From: Pseudomonadota bacterium
Lineage (GTDB): Bacteria > Pseudomonadota > Alphaproteobacteria > Rhizobiales > Xanthobacteraceae
Direction: 5' to 3'
NCBI GenBank assembly: GCA_018971625.1
Contig: JAGXAJ010000029.1
Coordinates: 1 to 45,753 of the forward strand
Length of the DNA: 45,753 nt
How positions within the stretch are numbered: position 1 is the stretch's first letter; every line of letters begins with the position of its first letter. Positions 19,557 through 28,072 of the stretch are shown piece after piece. The notes under the pieces were generated by a model. That model was not told where the DNA came from, ran no database searches, and worked only from the letters and a program-made list of their open reading frames with translations. The position numbers and the translations under genes were made by a program.

Positions 19557-19581
19557 AACGGCGCTCGGACGGTGAGGTTCC
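19557..19581 (-). promoter_or_regulatory. Sigma-EcfG-type general stress promoter
   Basis: On the minus strand the -35 element GGAAC (19577-19581) and -10 element CGTT (19557-19560) are separated by exactly 16 bp, matching the published GGAAC-N16/17-CGTT consensus. Transcription would begin near 19550, giving a leader of about 20 bases before the ATG at 19530. Confidence 0.8.
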
Positions 19582-19698
19582 CTGGCGCGTGTAGTTCCAG
19601 AATATGGAACTATTCGCCCGGAATTCGCTTGAGTACCGCGACCGCCAGAGGCCGAACCAGTGCAGGGGCGGCGGAGTTGGGGGTAATGAGCCGCCGAG

Positions 19699-19878
19699 AT
19701 GACCGAGACCAAAGACGAAGACGATGTCGTGAGAAAATTCGACGGCAAGCTTCACAAGCTGATCAAGCGGGCCAGAAAGCAGCACGGCATGTTGTGGCCC
19801 TCGGTCGTTTCCAAACTCGAGCTTGCTCGGGCCGATATAAAAGCGATGACCAAGGTTTATAAATCCGGACCGAAATGA
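19699..19878 (+). CDS. Small charged protein, 59 residues
   Basis: An ATG at 19699 opens a 59-residue frame (MTETKDEDDVVRKFDGKLHK...) with a mixed acidic-basic helix-like composition and no membrane segment. I do not recognise a family. Its TGA overlaps the ATG of the next gene (ATGA at 19875), a typical sign of translational coupling. It is divergent from the PNPOx stress operon, with about 170 bp between the starts. Confidence 0.6.
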   Translation: MTETKDEDDVVRKFDGKLHKLIKRARKQHGMLWPSVVSKLELARADIKAMTKVYKSGPK

Positions 19879-20117
19879 CGATGGCCAAGGAAACCAAATT
19901 CTTCAGACGGCAGGCGGATAAAGCCGAGCGGATGGCTCTTGCCATGTCTGATGAAGAGGCTTCGCAAAGCCTCTCGAACCTTGCCCGAGCCTATCGCAGT
20001 CAGGCTGACGCCTTGAAAAAATCAAGGAAGGAGAAATCGAAAAGGAAAAAGCAGAAAGGCAAGAAAGCAAGGCGGCTGGAGGTTAAGAAGTCGAAGAAAT
20101 CCCGGCCCCGGGAATGA
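19875..20117 (+). CDS. Small Lys-rich protein, 80 residues
   Basis: The frame starts MTMAKETKFFRRQADKAERM at an ATGA overlap with the preceding gene; a second ATG two codons later could be the real start. The first half (to about residue 48) is a helix with ARAYRSQADALKK, reminiscent of the many small rhizobial proteins with tyrosine/arginine helices, such as the one at 34171-34359. The last 30 residues are almost all Lys and Arg, suggesting nucleic-acid or membrane-surface contact. The function is unknown. Confidence 0.7.
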   Translation: MTMAKETKFFRRQADKAERMALAMSDEEASQSLSNLARAYRSQADALKKSRKEKSKRKKQKGKKARRLEVKKSKKSRPRE

Positions 20118-20378
20118 CCCGCGCAAGGTTCTGCCAGCCCGCGTGTGACCTGCGTACACCATCCTGCTGCGCCTTCGCCAATGTTTTGGTCCGGCCGCAG
20201 CCGCGGCGCGTTTAGATCCGATTGCCGCTCCTTGCGCTAAAAACGCCGGGGCCTTCCGATTCGCATAGACGCCGACCTACGCCCAGCCGGAGCAAACGTT
20301 ACGGTTGTGATCGGAACCCGCCACCTATACTCTTGCGTCTACTCTTGCGTTGCATGCAAGACATCGATGGAGCGAATC
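20118..20378. other. Gene-free gap before the DUF3551 gene
   Basis: No coding frame is seen. GGAAC at 20315-20319 is followed 18 bp later by CGTC, which is too far from the general stress promoter consensus to call. Confidence 0.4.
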
Positions 20379-20621
20379 ATGATCAGGCTGATTTTTGCGA
20401 TCCTGGCCCTTGCAACGGTTTTGGCTGTCCCCGCTGTACGGGCTCAACGGTATGATCCCAACTATCCCGTCTGCATGCATGTGTTTGGCCCGCTGGAGGG
20501 CGAGCGGATGGATTGCATTTTCACCTCGATCCCGCAGTGCCAGGCTACGGCCTCGGGCCTGCCGGCGATGTGCCTGATCAATCCGTATTTTGCAGGCAGG
20601 TCGGTTCGGCATAGACGCTAA
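20379..20621 (+). CDS. DUF3551 family secreted protein
   Basis: An 80-residue protein with a signal peptide (MIRLIFAILALATVLAVPAV, cleaved around AQR) and the DUF3551 core: YPVCMHVFGP, DCIFTSIPQC and MCLINPYF, with conserved cysteines. The family is expanded in Bradyrhizobium and has no known function; location is probably periplasmic. The start at 20379 has GGAG seven bases upstream; another ATG at 20367 would add four residues. It converges on the EVE gene with a 48-bp gap. Confidence 0.87.
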   Translation: MIRLIFAILALATVLAVPAVRAQRYDPNYPVCMHVFGPLEGERMDCIFTSIPQCQATASGLPAMCLINPYFAGRSVRHRR

Positions 20622-20669
20622 CGGGTTAAGCGCCTCAATCTTGTATGCAGCTGCGAGCAGAAGCAAGCG

Positions 20670-21083
20670 CTATATCCCGCCCATCTTGCATACGGCCTTC
20701 CACTCGTCCGCGGTCACCGGCTGCACCGACAAGCGCGAATATTTTACCAGCGCCATGTCGGCGAGTTTCTTGTCGGCCTTGATCGCGGCCATCGTTACCG
20801 GCGTTTTCAGCGGCTTGTCGGCCTTGATGTCGACGCAGACGAATTTGCCGGTCTCGTCGGTCGGATCGGGATAGGCCTCCTTGATAACCTCCACGACGCC
20901 CACAATCTCCTTGCCTTCGTTGGAATGATAGAAGAAGGCGTGGTCGCCCTTCTTCATCTTCACGAGGTTCTGCCGCGCGGTGAAATTGCGCACGCCGGTC
21001 CAGGCTTCGCCCTTCACGCCCTTCGCCACCTGCTGGTCCCACGACCAGGCCGCGGGCTCCGATTTCACCAGCCAGTACGCCAT
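20670..21083 (-). CDS. EVE domain-containing protein (THYN1-like)
   Basis: A 137-residue EVE protein beginning MAYWLVKSEPAAWSWDQQVA, with WTGVRNFTARQNL, FFYHSNEGKEIVG and the C-terminal RLSVQPVTADEW. EVE is a PUA-related fold thought to recognise modified bases in DNA or RNA; eukaryotic THYN1 is the best-known relative. GAGGGG lies upstream of the ATG at 21083. It follows gpsA by 56 bp on the same strand, so it is likely co-transcribed. The cellular role is unknown. Confidence 0.93.
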   Translation of the reverse strand: MAYWLVKSEPAAWSWDQQVAKGVKGEAWTGVRNFTARQNLVKMKKGDHAFFYHSNEGKEIVGVVEVIKEAYPDPTDETGKFVCVDIKADKPLKTPVTMAAIKADKKLADMALVKYSRLSVQPVTADEWKAVCKMGGI

Positions 21084-21139
21084 TGTCGTCCCCTCGTCAT
21101 TTGACGCGTTTTCTTCACCGGCCACTTCGCTCGCAAACG

Positions 21140-22117
21140 CTATCCTTCCGCCTTGAACGGCCGCGTCAGCAGGCTTTCGATCGCCGCATCGATGGTGGTT
21201 GCGCCGCTCAGGATGGCGGCGACCGCCGATGATACCGGCATATCGACATTTTTCGATCGTGCCAGTTCGATCAACACCGGTGCCGTGAATTCGCCTTCGG
21301 CGAGCTTTCCGGACGGCGGCTCGCCACGGCCGAGCGCGATGCCGAGCGCGAAATTGCGCGACTGCGGATTGGAGCAGCTCAGGATCACGTCGCCCAAACC
21401 CGACAATCCCACCATGGTTTCGGCTCGCGCGCCGCAGGCGTGGCCGAGCCGAACCAGTTCGCTGAAGCCGCGCGTGGTCAACGCCGCCAGCGCCGAGGCG
21501 CCGAGCTTGCGGCCGACGGCAATTCCCGCGGCGATCGCCAGCACGTTCTTGGCCGCGCCGCCGATCTCGACGCCGGTGATGTCCGTGCTGTGATAGGGCC
21601 GGAAGGTCGCCGACCCCAATGCCCGCACCAAGGCGGCCGCGAGCGGCTCGTCCCTTGCCGCCAGCGTCACCGCGGTCGGAAGCCCGCGCGCGACGTCTTC
21701 GGCAAAACCCGGCCCGGACAGCATCGCCGGCGTGGCGTGAGGTGCGGTGGCCGCGATCACTTCGGTCATGAATTGATGCGTGCCGCGCTCAATGCCCTTG
21801 GCGCAGGCGATCACGGGCTTTGCCTTGGCGAGATGCGGCGCCAGCGCGGCAATGGCCTCACGAAGGCTCTGCGCCGGCGTCGCGATCAGGATGATGTCAC
21901 AGGCAGCGGCCTGCGCGATATCGGCGGTGATCGCGATGGCGGGATCGAGCTTCACACCGGGCAGTTTCGGATTGGCGCGCGTTGCGGCCATGCTCGCGGC
22001 GTTGCCGGCGTTGCGGGCCCAGAGCACGACATCGCGCCCGGCCCGCGCGGCAACGGCCGCCAGCGCGGTCCCCCACGCGCCCGCGCCGATGACTGCGGCG
22101 GATTTAAAGGACGGCAT
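21140..22117 (-). CDS. gpsA: NAD(P)H-dependent glycerol-3-phosphate dehydrogenase
   Basis: A 325-residue protein with the Rossmann loop [12 protein letters not shown] near the N-terminus, [22 protein letters not shown], the catalytic-domain [13 protein letters not shown] and GLGDVILSC. It reduces dihydroxyacetone phosphate to sn-glycerol 3-phosphate for phospholipid synthesis in the cytosol. The length and start (ATG 22117) fit the family. It lies between tsaD upstream and the EVE gene downstream, all on the minus strand; a palindromic repeat fills the gap to tsaD. Confidence 0.96.
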   Translation of the reverse strand: MPSFKSAAVIGAGAWGTALAAVAARAGRDVVLWARNAGNAASMAATRANPKLPGVKLDPAIAITADIAQAAACDIILIATPAQSLREAIAALAPHLAKAKPVIACAKGIERGTHQFMTEVIAATAPHATPAMLSGPGFAEDVARGLPTAVTLAARDEPLAAALVRALGSATFRPYHSTDITGVEIGGAAKNVLAIAAGIAVGRKLGASALAALTTRGFSELVRLGHACGARAETMVGLSGLGDVILSCSNPQSRNFALGIALGRGEPPSGKLAEGEFTAPVLIELARSKNVDMPVSSAVAAILSGATTIDAAIESLLTRPFKAEG

Positions 22118-22135
22118 GGCTCAGCGCCTCTTTTG

Positions 22136-22271
22136 CCCCCTCTCCCCGCTCTTGCGGGGAAAGGGGCTGCTGCGTTCCTGCTCGCACGCCATGCGAGACA
22201 GATGCACTGCCTCGGCCCTCACCCGGATCGCGACGAGCGATCCGACCTCTCCCCGCAAAGCGGGCGAGGTA
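22136..22271. repeat. GC-rich palindromic repeat, family B copy 1
   Basis: It contains three hairpins: TCCCCGC/GCGGGGA inside CCCC/GGGG arms (22137-22166), CGGATCGC/GCGATCCG (22224-22244), and CCTC-CCCGC/GCGGG-GAGG (22246-22269). Related sequences lie at 37755-37795 and 42011-42180. It occupies most of the gap between tsaD and gpsA. Confidence 0.8.
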
Positions 22272-22306
22272 AGGAAGAGCGCTTGGCGAGATGCGTTACT
22301 CATTTT

Positions 22307-23380
22307 TCAAAACCCCGCTCGCGTATGCGCGAGGCCCGGTGGCGCGGTGGCGTTTTCGTCGAGACGCCAGCGCGCGCGGGGAGGGGCTTCCATCGTATCG
22401 ATCATGTCAAGCGCAAGCCGCTCGGCGCCGGCCCATGCGATCATCGCGCCATTATCGGTACATAATGCAGGCGGCGGAATGATCAGCGTGGTCTCGGCCT
22501 TGGCGGCAACCTGCTGCAATGCGCCGCGGATCGCCTGGTTGGCGGCGACGCCGCCGGCCGCGACCAGCGCGCGGGGCGGCCCGAACTGCTCATGGAACAG
22601 CCGCAGGCCGACGCCGAGCCGGTCGGAGGTCGATTCCAGCACCGCAGCCTGAAAGCCCGCGCAGAGATCGCTGACGTCCTGCGGCTCCAGCGTGCCGAGT
22701 CGGCTTGCCTCGTTACGAACCGCGGTCTTCAAACCGGACAGCGAGAAATTCGCGTCCGCGCGGCCGAGCATCGGCCGCGGAAACGTAAACCGCTTCGGAT
22801 CGCCGCCGAGGGCCGCGCGTTCGACCTGCGGGCCGCCCGGATAGGGCAGCGACAACATCTTCGCCACCTTGTCGAAGGCCTCGCCCATCGCGTCGTCTAC
22901 AGTGGTGCCGAGCCGGACATATTCACCGACCCCGAGCGCGGCGACGATCTGGGTATGGCCGCCGGAAGCGAGGAACAGGCAGTAAGGAAAAGCCAGCGCG
23001 CAGGTCAGCCGCGGCGTCAGCGCGTGCGCTTCGAGATGGTTGACCGCGATCAATGGCGTCTTGTGCACCATCGCAATCGCTTTCGCGGTAGTGAGACCAA
23101 CGATCACCCCGCCGATCAGTCCCGGGCCAGCGGCGGCGGCGACCCCCGACAATTGCGGAAAGCGCAGTCCGGATTCCTGCATCGCGCTTGCGATGATGCC
23201 GTCCAGCGCATCGACATGGGCGCGCGCGGCGATCTCCGGCACCACACCGCCGAAAGGAATATGTTCCTCGGTCTGCGAGCGCACGACGTTCGACAAAATG
23301 CGCCCCGAGCCGTCGGCGCGACGTTCGATCACGGCCGCGGCAGTCTCATCGCAGGTCGTCTCGATGCCCAGCACGAGCAT
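22307..23380 (-). CDS. tsaD: tRNA N6-adenosine threonylcarbamoyltransferase
   Basis: A 357-residue Kae1/TsaD protein starting [17 protein letters not shown]. It has the metal-binding NHLEAHA motif, [11 protein letters not shown], and the C-terminal [13 protein letters not shown]. With TsaB and TsaE it transfers threonylcarbamoyl to A37 of tRNAs reading ANN codons. The frame is open to 23554, and an in-frame ATG at 23452 exists, but homologous sequence begins at MLVLGIE, so 23380 is chosen. It is divergent from hemD with 139 bp between starts. Confidence 0.96.
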   Translation of the reverse strand: MLVLGIETTCDETAAAVIERRADGSGRILSNVVRSQTEEHIPFGGVVPEIAARAHVDALDGIIASAMQESGLRFPQLSGVAAAAGPGLIGGVIVGLTTAKAIAMVHKTPLIAVNHLEAHALTPRLTCALAFPYCLFLASGGHTQIVAALGVGEYVRLGTTVDDAMGEAFDKVAKMLSLPYPGGPQVERAALGGDPKRFTFPRPMLGRADANFSLSGLKTAVRNEASRLGTLEPQDVSDLCAGFQAAVLESTSDRLGVGLRLFHEQFGPPRALVAAGGVAANQAIRGALQQVAAKAETTLIIPPPALCTDNGAMIAWAGAERLALDMIDTMEAPPRARWRLDENATAPPGLAHTRAGF

Positions 23381-23519
23381 CCATTTGTCGCTGGCCAATT
23401 TGAGCCCTTGCACTATCGCTGAGAGCAACGTTTGCGTAGTCTTCGGTAGCATCGCGGGGTCTTGAAGTGCAATCGTCCGTTGCCGCCGGGACGCCGGGTC
23501 CGTTGAGGGTTGACGTAGT

Positions 23520-24257
23520 ATGGCTGTCCTTGTCACTCGCCCGCGGCCCGACAACGAGGCTACCGCCGCGACGCTGCGCGCCCGGGGGTTCGAAGTTGTG
23601 CTGGCGCCGATGCTGCGGTTTGAAGCGCTGGCCGTGCAGGACGATGTGGATGCACGTTACGGCGCGGTCATCGTCACCAGCGCCAATGCCTTGCGCGGTT
23701 TCGAACAGCAGCCGGCCGGGCAGCGGTTGCTTGATCTGCCGCTGTTCGCGGTCGGCGAGCACACCGCCAATGCAGCCAGGCGCGCGGGCTTCGACAGGGT
23801 CATATCGGCCAATGGCGATGCGACCGCATTGCGCGAGGCGGTGCTGGCCCGGGTCAAGGCGAAGGAACTGAAGAAGACAAGTCCGTTGCTTTATTTGGCC
23901 GGCGCCGATCGGGCGCGGGATCTTGCCGGTGACCTCGGCGAACGCGGTTTTACCGTTGTTACACAGACCACGTATCGGATGGTTCCGGTCGCCGATCTGC
24001 CGCGTGAGGCCTCCGACGGCTTTGCCGCCCATCGGATCGATGCGGTGTTGCACTACTCGCGGCGGAGCGCGCGCGCTTTTTTGGAGGCGGCGCGGGCCGC
24101 AGGCGTCGAAATATCGGCTTTGGCTATCCTGCAGTGCAGCATTTCCGACCCGGTTGCCTCGATTCTGCGCGATGCGGGGGCTACCCAAGTGCTGGTGGCG
24201 CGTTCTCCGGACGAAAATGCGCTATTGGAGGCACTGACACGTGCCTTACGTCCGTGA
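23520..24257 (+). CDS. hemD: Uroporphyrinogen-III synthase
   Basis: A 245-residue HemD with two alternating domains: [61 protein letters not shown] and [10 protein letters not shown]. The family is poorly conserved, but VTRP and TSANA near the N-terminus and the overall length are characteristic. It cyclises hydroxymethylbilane to uroporphyrinogen III in heme and siroheme synthesis. It leads a plus-strand run with Mic60 and the HemY-N protein, the usual alphaproteobacterial arrangement. Confidence 0.93.
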   Translation: MAVLVTRPRPDNEATAATLRARGFEVVLAPMLRFEALAVQDDVDARYGAVIVTSANALRGFEQQPAGQRLLDLPLFAVGEHTANAARRAGFDRVISANGDATALREAVLARVKAKELKKTSPLLYLAGADRARDLAGDLGERGFTVVTQTTYRMVPVADLPREASDGFAAHRIDAVLHYSRRSARAFLEAARAAGVEISALAILQCSISDPVASILRDAGATQVLVARSPDENALLEALTRALRP

Positions 24258-24335
24258 CTTTACGGCCCCGATCGGGCCGCGCTAAGAGGGTAGGGAGTCT
24301 GGTACGATCCGACCACCCAGGAGGGGATATTCGCG

Positions 24336-25640
24336 ATGGCCGATGAGGGGTCGAAACAGAAGTCCGAAGAGGGGTTGAACGAGGCGGCGAAGGATCCGGC
24401 GGCGCCGGACCCGGGCCGCACGCGCCGCGCCCCGCCAACGATCAGGTTGAGGGCCACTGAAATCTTCAACGAAACCCGAAAAGCCGGCGATGCCGCGATG
24501 GAATCGGGGCGACAGGAGACCGTGGGAGCCGACGCAGCTTCGGCTGAGCCCAAGTTCTCTGCATCATCCAGCGCCTTCGCTGAACCAAAGTTCTCGGTCG
24601 AACCCGAGAACTCTGCCCAATCCACATCCGAGAAATCCACGTCCGAGAAACCTGCTCCTGAACCTATCACCGCTGAGCAGTCACCCGCCGGGAGACACGT
24701 GCCTGAGAAGCCAAAAGCGGCGGTCTCGCCCTGGGTGGTCGCGCCGATCTCGGGCGCCGTGGCAGCGGCACTCGTGATCGGCATCGGCTGGATGCTGGGC
24801 TGGCCTCCCGTTCAGCGCGCCGAGCCGCCGCAGGCGAACACGGCCACTATCGATGCGCTTGCCGGACGCGTTGGAGGTCTCGAAGCCAGGCTGGCCAAAC
24901 CAACCGGAGACCCCGCCGAGGCCGCACGCATCGCCACGCTGGAAAAATCGTTCGCCGCGTTGCGCGAGCAGTCGGAGAAGCTTGCCGCCCAAGTGGACAG
25001 CGTCAAATCGACGCCGCCGGCCGAAGGTGCGGCGCCCGCGGTCGACCTGTCGGCAATCACCCAGCGCCTCGACGCGCTCGAGCGCGCCAGCCACAACGAG
25101 GCCGAGACTGCGAAATCCGACGACACGCCGCTGCGGCGCGTCGTGGCTGCCTCCCTGCTCGATCTTTCGGTTCGGCAGGGCGATCCTTTCGAAGCCACGC
25201 TGGCGGCGGCGAAAGCGCTGGCGCCCGACGCGGACGCGTTGAAGCCGCTTGAGGGCTTCGCCTCGAAGGGCGTGCCGACGACGGCACATCTGAGCCGCGA
25301 ACTCCTGACGCTGGTGCCGAAATTATCGCCGTCGGCTCCGGAGGACGCCGCCGCCTCGAACCTGGTCGATCGGCTGCAGGCCGGCGCGCAGAGGCTGGTC
25401 CGCATCCAGCGCAGCGATGCCACCGGCACCGATCGCGGCGCCATTGTCGCGCGGGTGACCGGCGCGGCGCTGCACAACGATTTCAACGAGGCGCGCCGCG
25501 AGTTGAAAACGCTTGACCCGGCTGATCGCGCCCCAGTCCAATCCTGGATCGACAAGGCCGATGCGCGCGACGCCGCCCTTGCCGCATCGCGCCAGTTCGC
25601 GGCGGACGCCATGGCGGCGTTCGCCAAACCCATGCCATAG
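24336..25640 (+). CDS. Alphaproteobacterial Mic60 (mitofilin) homologue, COG4223
   Basis: A 434-residue protein. Residues 1-130 are low-complexity, rich in Ser, Pro and Glu, with duplicated AEPKFS and STSEK units. One membrane helix follows at about 131-156 (SPWVVAPISGAVAAALVIGI), then a coiled coil (about 168-260) and a C-terminal mitofilin-type helical region (HNDFNEARRELKTL). Alphaproteobacterial Mic60 is the relative of the mitochondrial crista-junction protein and is thought to shape inner-membrane folds and contact the outer membrane. Its position between hemD and hemY is the reported conserved context. Confidence 0.88.
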   Translation: MADEGSKQKSEEGLNEAAKDPAAPDPGRTRRAPPTIRLRATEIFNETRKAGDAAMESGRQETVGADAASAEPKFSASSSAFAEPKFSVEPENSAQSTSEKSTSEKPAPEPITAEQSPAGRHVPEKPKAAVSPWVVAPISGAVAAALVIGIGWMLGWPPVQRAEPPQANTATIDALAGRVGGLEARLAKPTGDPAEAARIATLEKSFAALREQSEKLAAQVDSVKSTPPAEGAAPAVDLSAITQRLDALERASHNEAETAKSDDTPLRRVVAASLLDLSVRQGDPFEATLAAAKALAPDADALKPLEGFASKGVPTTAHLSRELLTLVPKLSPSAPEDAAASNLVDRLQAGAQRLVRIQRSDATGTDRGAIVARVTGAALHNDFNEARRELKTLDPADRAPVQSWIDKADARDAALAASRQFAADAMAAFAKPMP

Positions 25641-25647
25641 GCTTTCA

Positions 25648-27381
25648 ATGATCCGGATCATTTTGTTTCTATTGTTGATCGCGGCTGCGGCCGCGGGCGC
25701 GACGTGGGTCGCCAATCAGCCCGGCGATGTCGTATTGTCATGGGCCGGCTGGCGTGCCTCGATGACATTGCCGGTATTCGCGTTGCTGCTTGGCATCACG
25801 ATCGTCACCGCGCTGTTGGTGTGGACTGTTTTGCGCGGGCTGTGGCTCATGCCCGGTCAGATCCACCGCCGTCGCCGCGAACGGCGCGCCGCGCGGGGCC
25901 GGCATGCCATCACGCAAGGCCTGCTCGCAATCGGCCACGGCGATCCCGCTTCGGCCCGCGCCCATGCCATCGTCGCGCGACGCCACGCCGCACAGGATCC
26001 GCTGTCGCTCTTGCTGCACGCGCAATCGGCGCAGCTTAACGGCGACCGCGTCGGCGCGCAGCGCGCTTTCCGCGCCATGGTCGAGCGCGACGACACCAGG
26101 CTGCTCGGCCTGCGCGGCCTGTTCATCGAAGCCCAGCGCGCCGACGATCCGGGCTCTGCGGTGATGATCGCGGAAGAAGCCCTGAAACTAACCCCATCAT
26201 CGACCTGGGCGTCGCACGCGATGTTGGGATTTCGCTGCGCCCAGAGCGACTGGAGCGGCGCATTGGCGATCCTCGATACCAATTTCTCGTCGGGGCTGAT
26301 CGACAAGTTCACGTTTCGGCGGCAGCGTGGCGTGCTGCTGACGGCGCGCGCGCTGGAGCTGGAACATGTCGATCGTGATCAGTCGCGCGACAGCGTGATG
26401 GAAGCGATCAAACTCGCGCCGACCTTGGTGCCGGCCGCGGTGCTTGCCAGCAAATATGAGAGCGAGGCGAACCGGGTCAAGCGCGCGATGCGCATCGTTG
26501 AGACGGCGTGGCTTGCGCAGCCGCATCCCGATCTCGCGGATGCCTATGCGCATGTCAAGCTCGGCGATCCCGCGCGGCAGCGGCTGCTGCGGATCGAAGC
26601 GCTGGCCGCGAAAGCGCCAGGCCATCTCGAAAGCGCGCTCGCGATCGCGCGTGCCGCGATCGACACCACCGAATATGCGCGCGCGCGAGAGGTGCTGGAG
26701 CCGTTCATCGCGGCGCCGACCCAGCGGGTGGCGATGTTGATGGCGGAGATCGAGCGCACCGAGCACGGCGACACCGGCAAGGCGCGGGCCTGGACCTTGC
26801 GCGCAGTGCGCGCGTTGCACGATCCGGCCTGGACCGCGGACGGCTACGTTTCGGCAACCTGGCGGCCGGTGTCGCCGGTCACCGGCCGGCTCGATGCATT
26901 TCAGTGGCAGACGCCGGTCGCGGCTTTGCCGTCCGACAAGAACGCTGCGATCGAACCCACGCTGTTCGAGGAAGAGATGCTGGCGCCGCGCGATGAGCCG
27001 GCCAGATTGCCCGCCGAATCGTCCGTCAAGGCGGACGCGGATTCGGTTGAAGCAGCGCCGATCGAGCCTGCTGCCGGAGCCGGGCACGACGACGCTGCGC
27101 CGGTGACCGAGAGCGCCGAATCGTTGCCGGCCCCAGGTCCTGCACCGCAATCTTCCTCCGACGAAGCGCCCGCGGCGGCGCCGTTGTCCCGCGCGCGGCA
27201 AGACCCTCCCGAAAGCGACCCTCCCAAAACCACGCGATCAGGCATTGCGCCGGTGGCCCCGATCGTGCGGCCGCCCGACGATCCTGGCGTCGACGACGAG
27301 CGCGCAAGCGATGAATTCACCCCGGAAGACGCTTCGCCGTCTGCCCAGACTGGCGGCTGGCGCGGGTTTTTGTCTCGCTGA
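25648..27381 (+). CDS. HemY N-terminal domain TPR membrane protein
   Basis: A 577-residue protein with two N-terminal membrane helices (about 3-22 and 41-66) around the HemY-N signature NQPGDVVLSWAGWRASMTLP, a charged RRRRERRAARGRH stretch, then TPR-like helices to about residue 400 and a Pro/Ala/Glu-rich tail of about 160 residues. HemY-N proteins sit in heme operons but are not enzymes of the pathway; a scaffolding role is likely. This is not protoporphyrinogen oxidase, which shares the symbol. The ATG at 25648 follows the Mic60 stop by 7 bp, so the two are co-transcribed. Confidence 0.92.
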   Translation: MIRIILFLLLIAAAAAGATWVANQPGDVVLSWAGWRASMTLPVFALLLGITIVTALLVWTVLRGLWLMPGQIHRRRRERRAARGRHAITQGLLAIGHGDPASARAHAIVARRHAAQDPLSLLLHAQSAQLNGDRVGAQRAFRAMVERDDTRLLGLRGLFIEAQRADDPGSAVMIAEEALKLTPSSTWASHAMLGFRCAQSDWSGALAILDTNFSSGLIDKFTFRRQRGVLLTARALELEHVDRDQSRDSVMEAIKLAPTLVPAAVLASKYESEANRVKRAMRIVETAWLAQPHPDLADAYAHVKLGDPARQRLLRIEALAAKAPGHLESALAIARAAIDTTEYARAREVLEPFIAAPTQRVAMLMAEIERTEHGDTGKARAWTLRAVRALHDPAWTADGYVSATWRPVSPVTGRLDAFQWQTPVAALPSDKNAAIEPTLFEEEMLAPRDEPARLPAESSVKADADSVEAAPIEPAAGAGHDDAAPVTESAESLPAPGPAPQSSSDEAPAAAPLSRARQDPPESDPPKTTRSGIAPVAPIVRPPDDPGVDDERASDEFTPEDASPSAQTGGWRGFLSR

Positions 27382-27569
27382 GGGTGGGAGCCGATCGGTT
27401 CCGAGGGATCGGAGCCAAGCCGGCGCATCTGGCACGGTTCGTCATGCGAACCGGGCGCCGTTGCGCCCGAACCGATGTGGGGCAACCGCCCTTTTTCTTG
27501 CAAAACCGCACCGCGGCCGATATCAGGTGCGGGCGTTTCGGCCCTTTGCCCGAACGCGCCTTCTGGTTT

Positions 27570-27645
27570 GCCGCAATAGCTCAGTTGGTAGAGCACGTCA
27601 TTCGTAATGACGGGGTCACAGGTTCGAGTCCTGTTTGCGGCACCA
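27570..27645 (+). tRNA. tRNA-Thr(CGT)
   Basis: Full cloverleaf, 76 bases with encoded CCA. Acceptor arms are GCCGCAA/TTGCGGC, the D-arm is GCTC/GAGC, and the anticodon stem is CGTCA/TGACG with loop TTCGTAA (anticodon CGT at 27603-27605). The T-arm is ACAGG/CCTGT with loop TTCGAGT. The 188 bp before it hold several GC-rich hairpins (for example GGGCGC/GCGCCC at 27453-27468). Confidence 0.97.
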
Positions 27646-28072
27646 GTGGGATCAAGTACTTAGGTGAGACGATCCCAACTCAGCAATCGCGGGGTAAGGA
27701 TGCGCTAAGGGTGGTGCAGCCGTCCGTTCCGAGGTCGCACAGTGCCGCATGAGGATGTCCGGTTGGGCGCCTCAACGCTCGCAACGGGACGCGGACGAGC
27801 CGCCACCAGCCGATGGACCGAGATCGCCGCAACCACCATCCCAGCGGGGACATAGGCGCTGACGCCGGATGCCGATCGGAAGCGATGCAATCGTCAAACT
27901 TGCTCGGTTGTTTGGAAATCTGCTCATGGTCGACAGAGCGGCGCGATACACCGAGGAGTTGATATCTTCGCCAAATAGCTCGCGGACCTGACTGCGAAAC
28001 TGCAGGCCAATCGGGCGACGCCGGCCGGGAGAGCGCTAATTCGCTGCTGGGCTCCGAGGACCAGCGAGCGAG
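27646..28072. other. Gene-free region downstream of tRNA-Thr
   Basis: No convincing gene in 427 bp. GGGATC and GATCCC near 27647-27680 can form a stem after the tRNA but lack a U-run. No copy of the tRNA 3-prime end and no integrase is seen in the window, so an attachment site cannot be claimed. Confidence 0.5.

Noticed and set aside
20315..20342. GGAAC-N18-CGTC upstream of the DUF3551 gene
   Set aside because: Both spacing and -10 differ from the general stress promoter consensus.
27570..28072. tRNA-Thr as an island attachment site
   Set aside because: No duplicated tRNA end and no integrase are present in the window.
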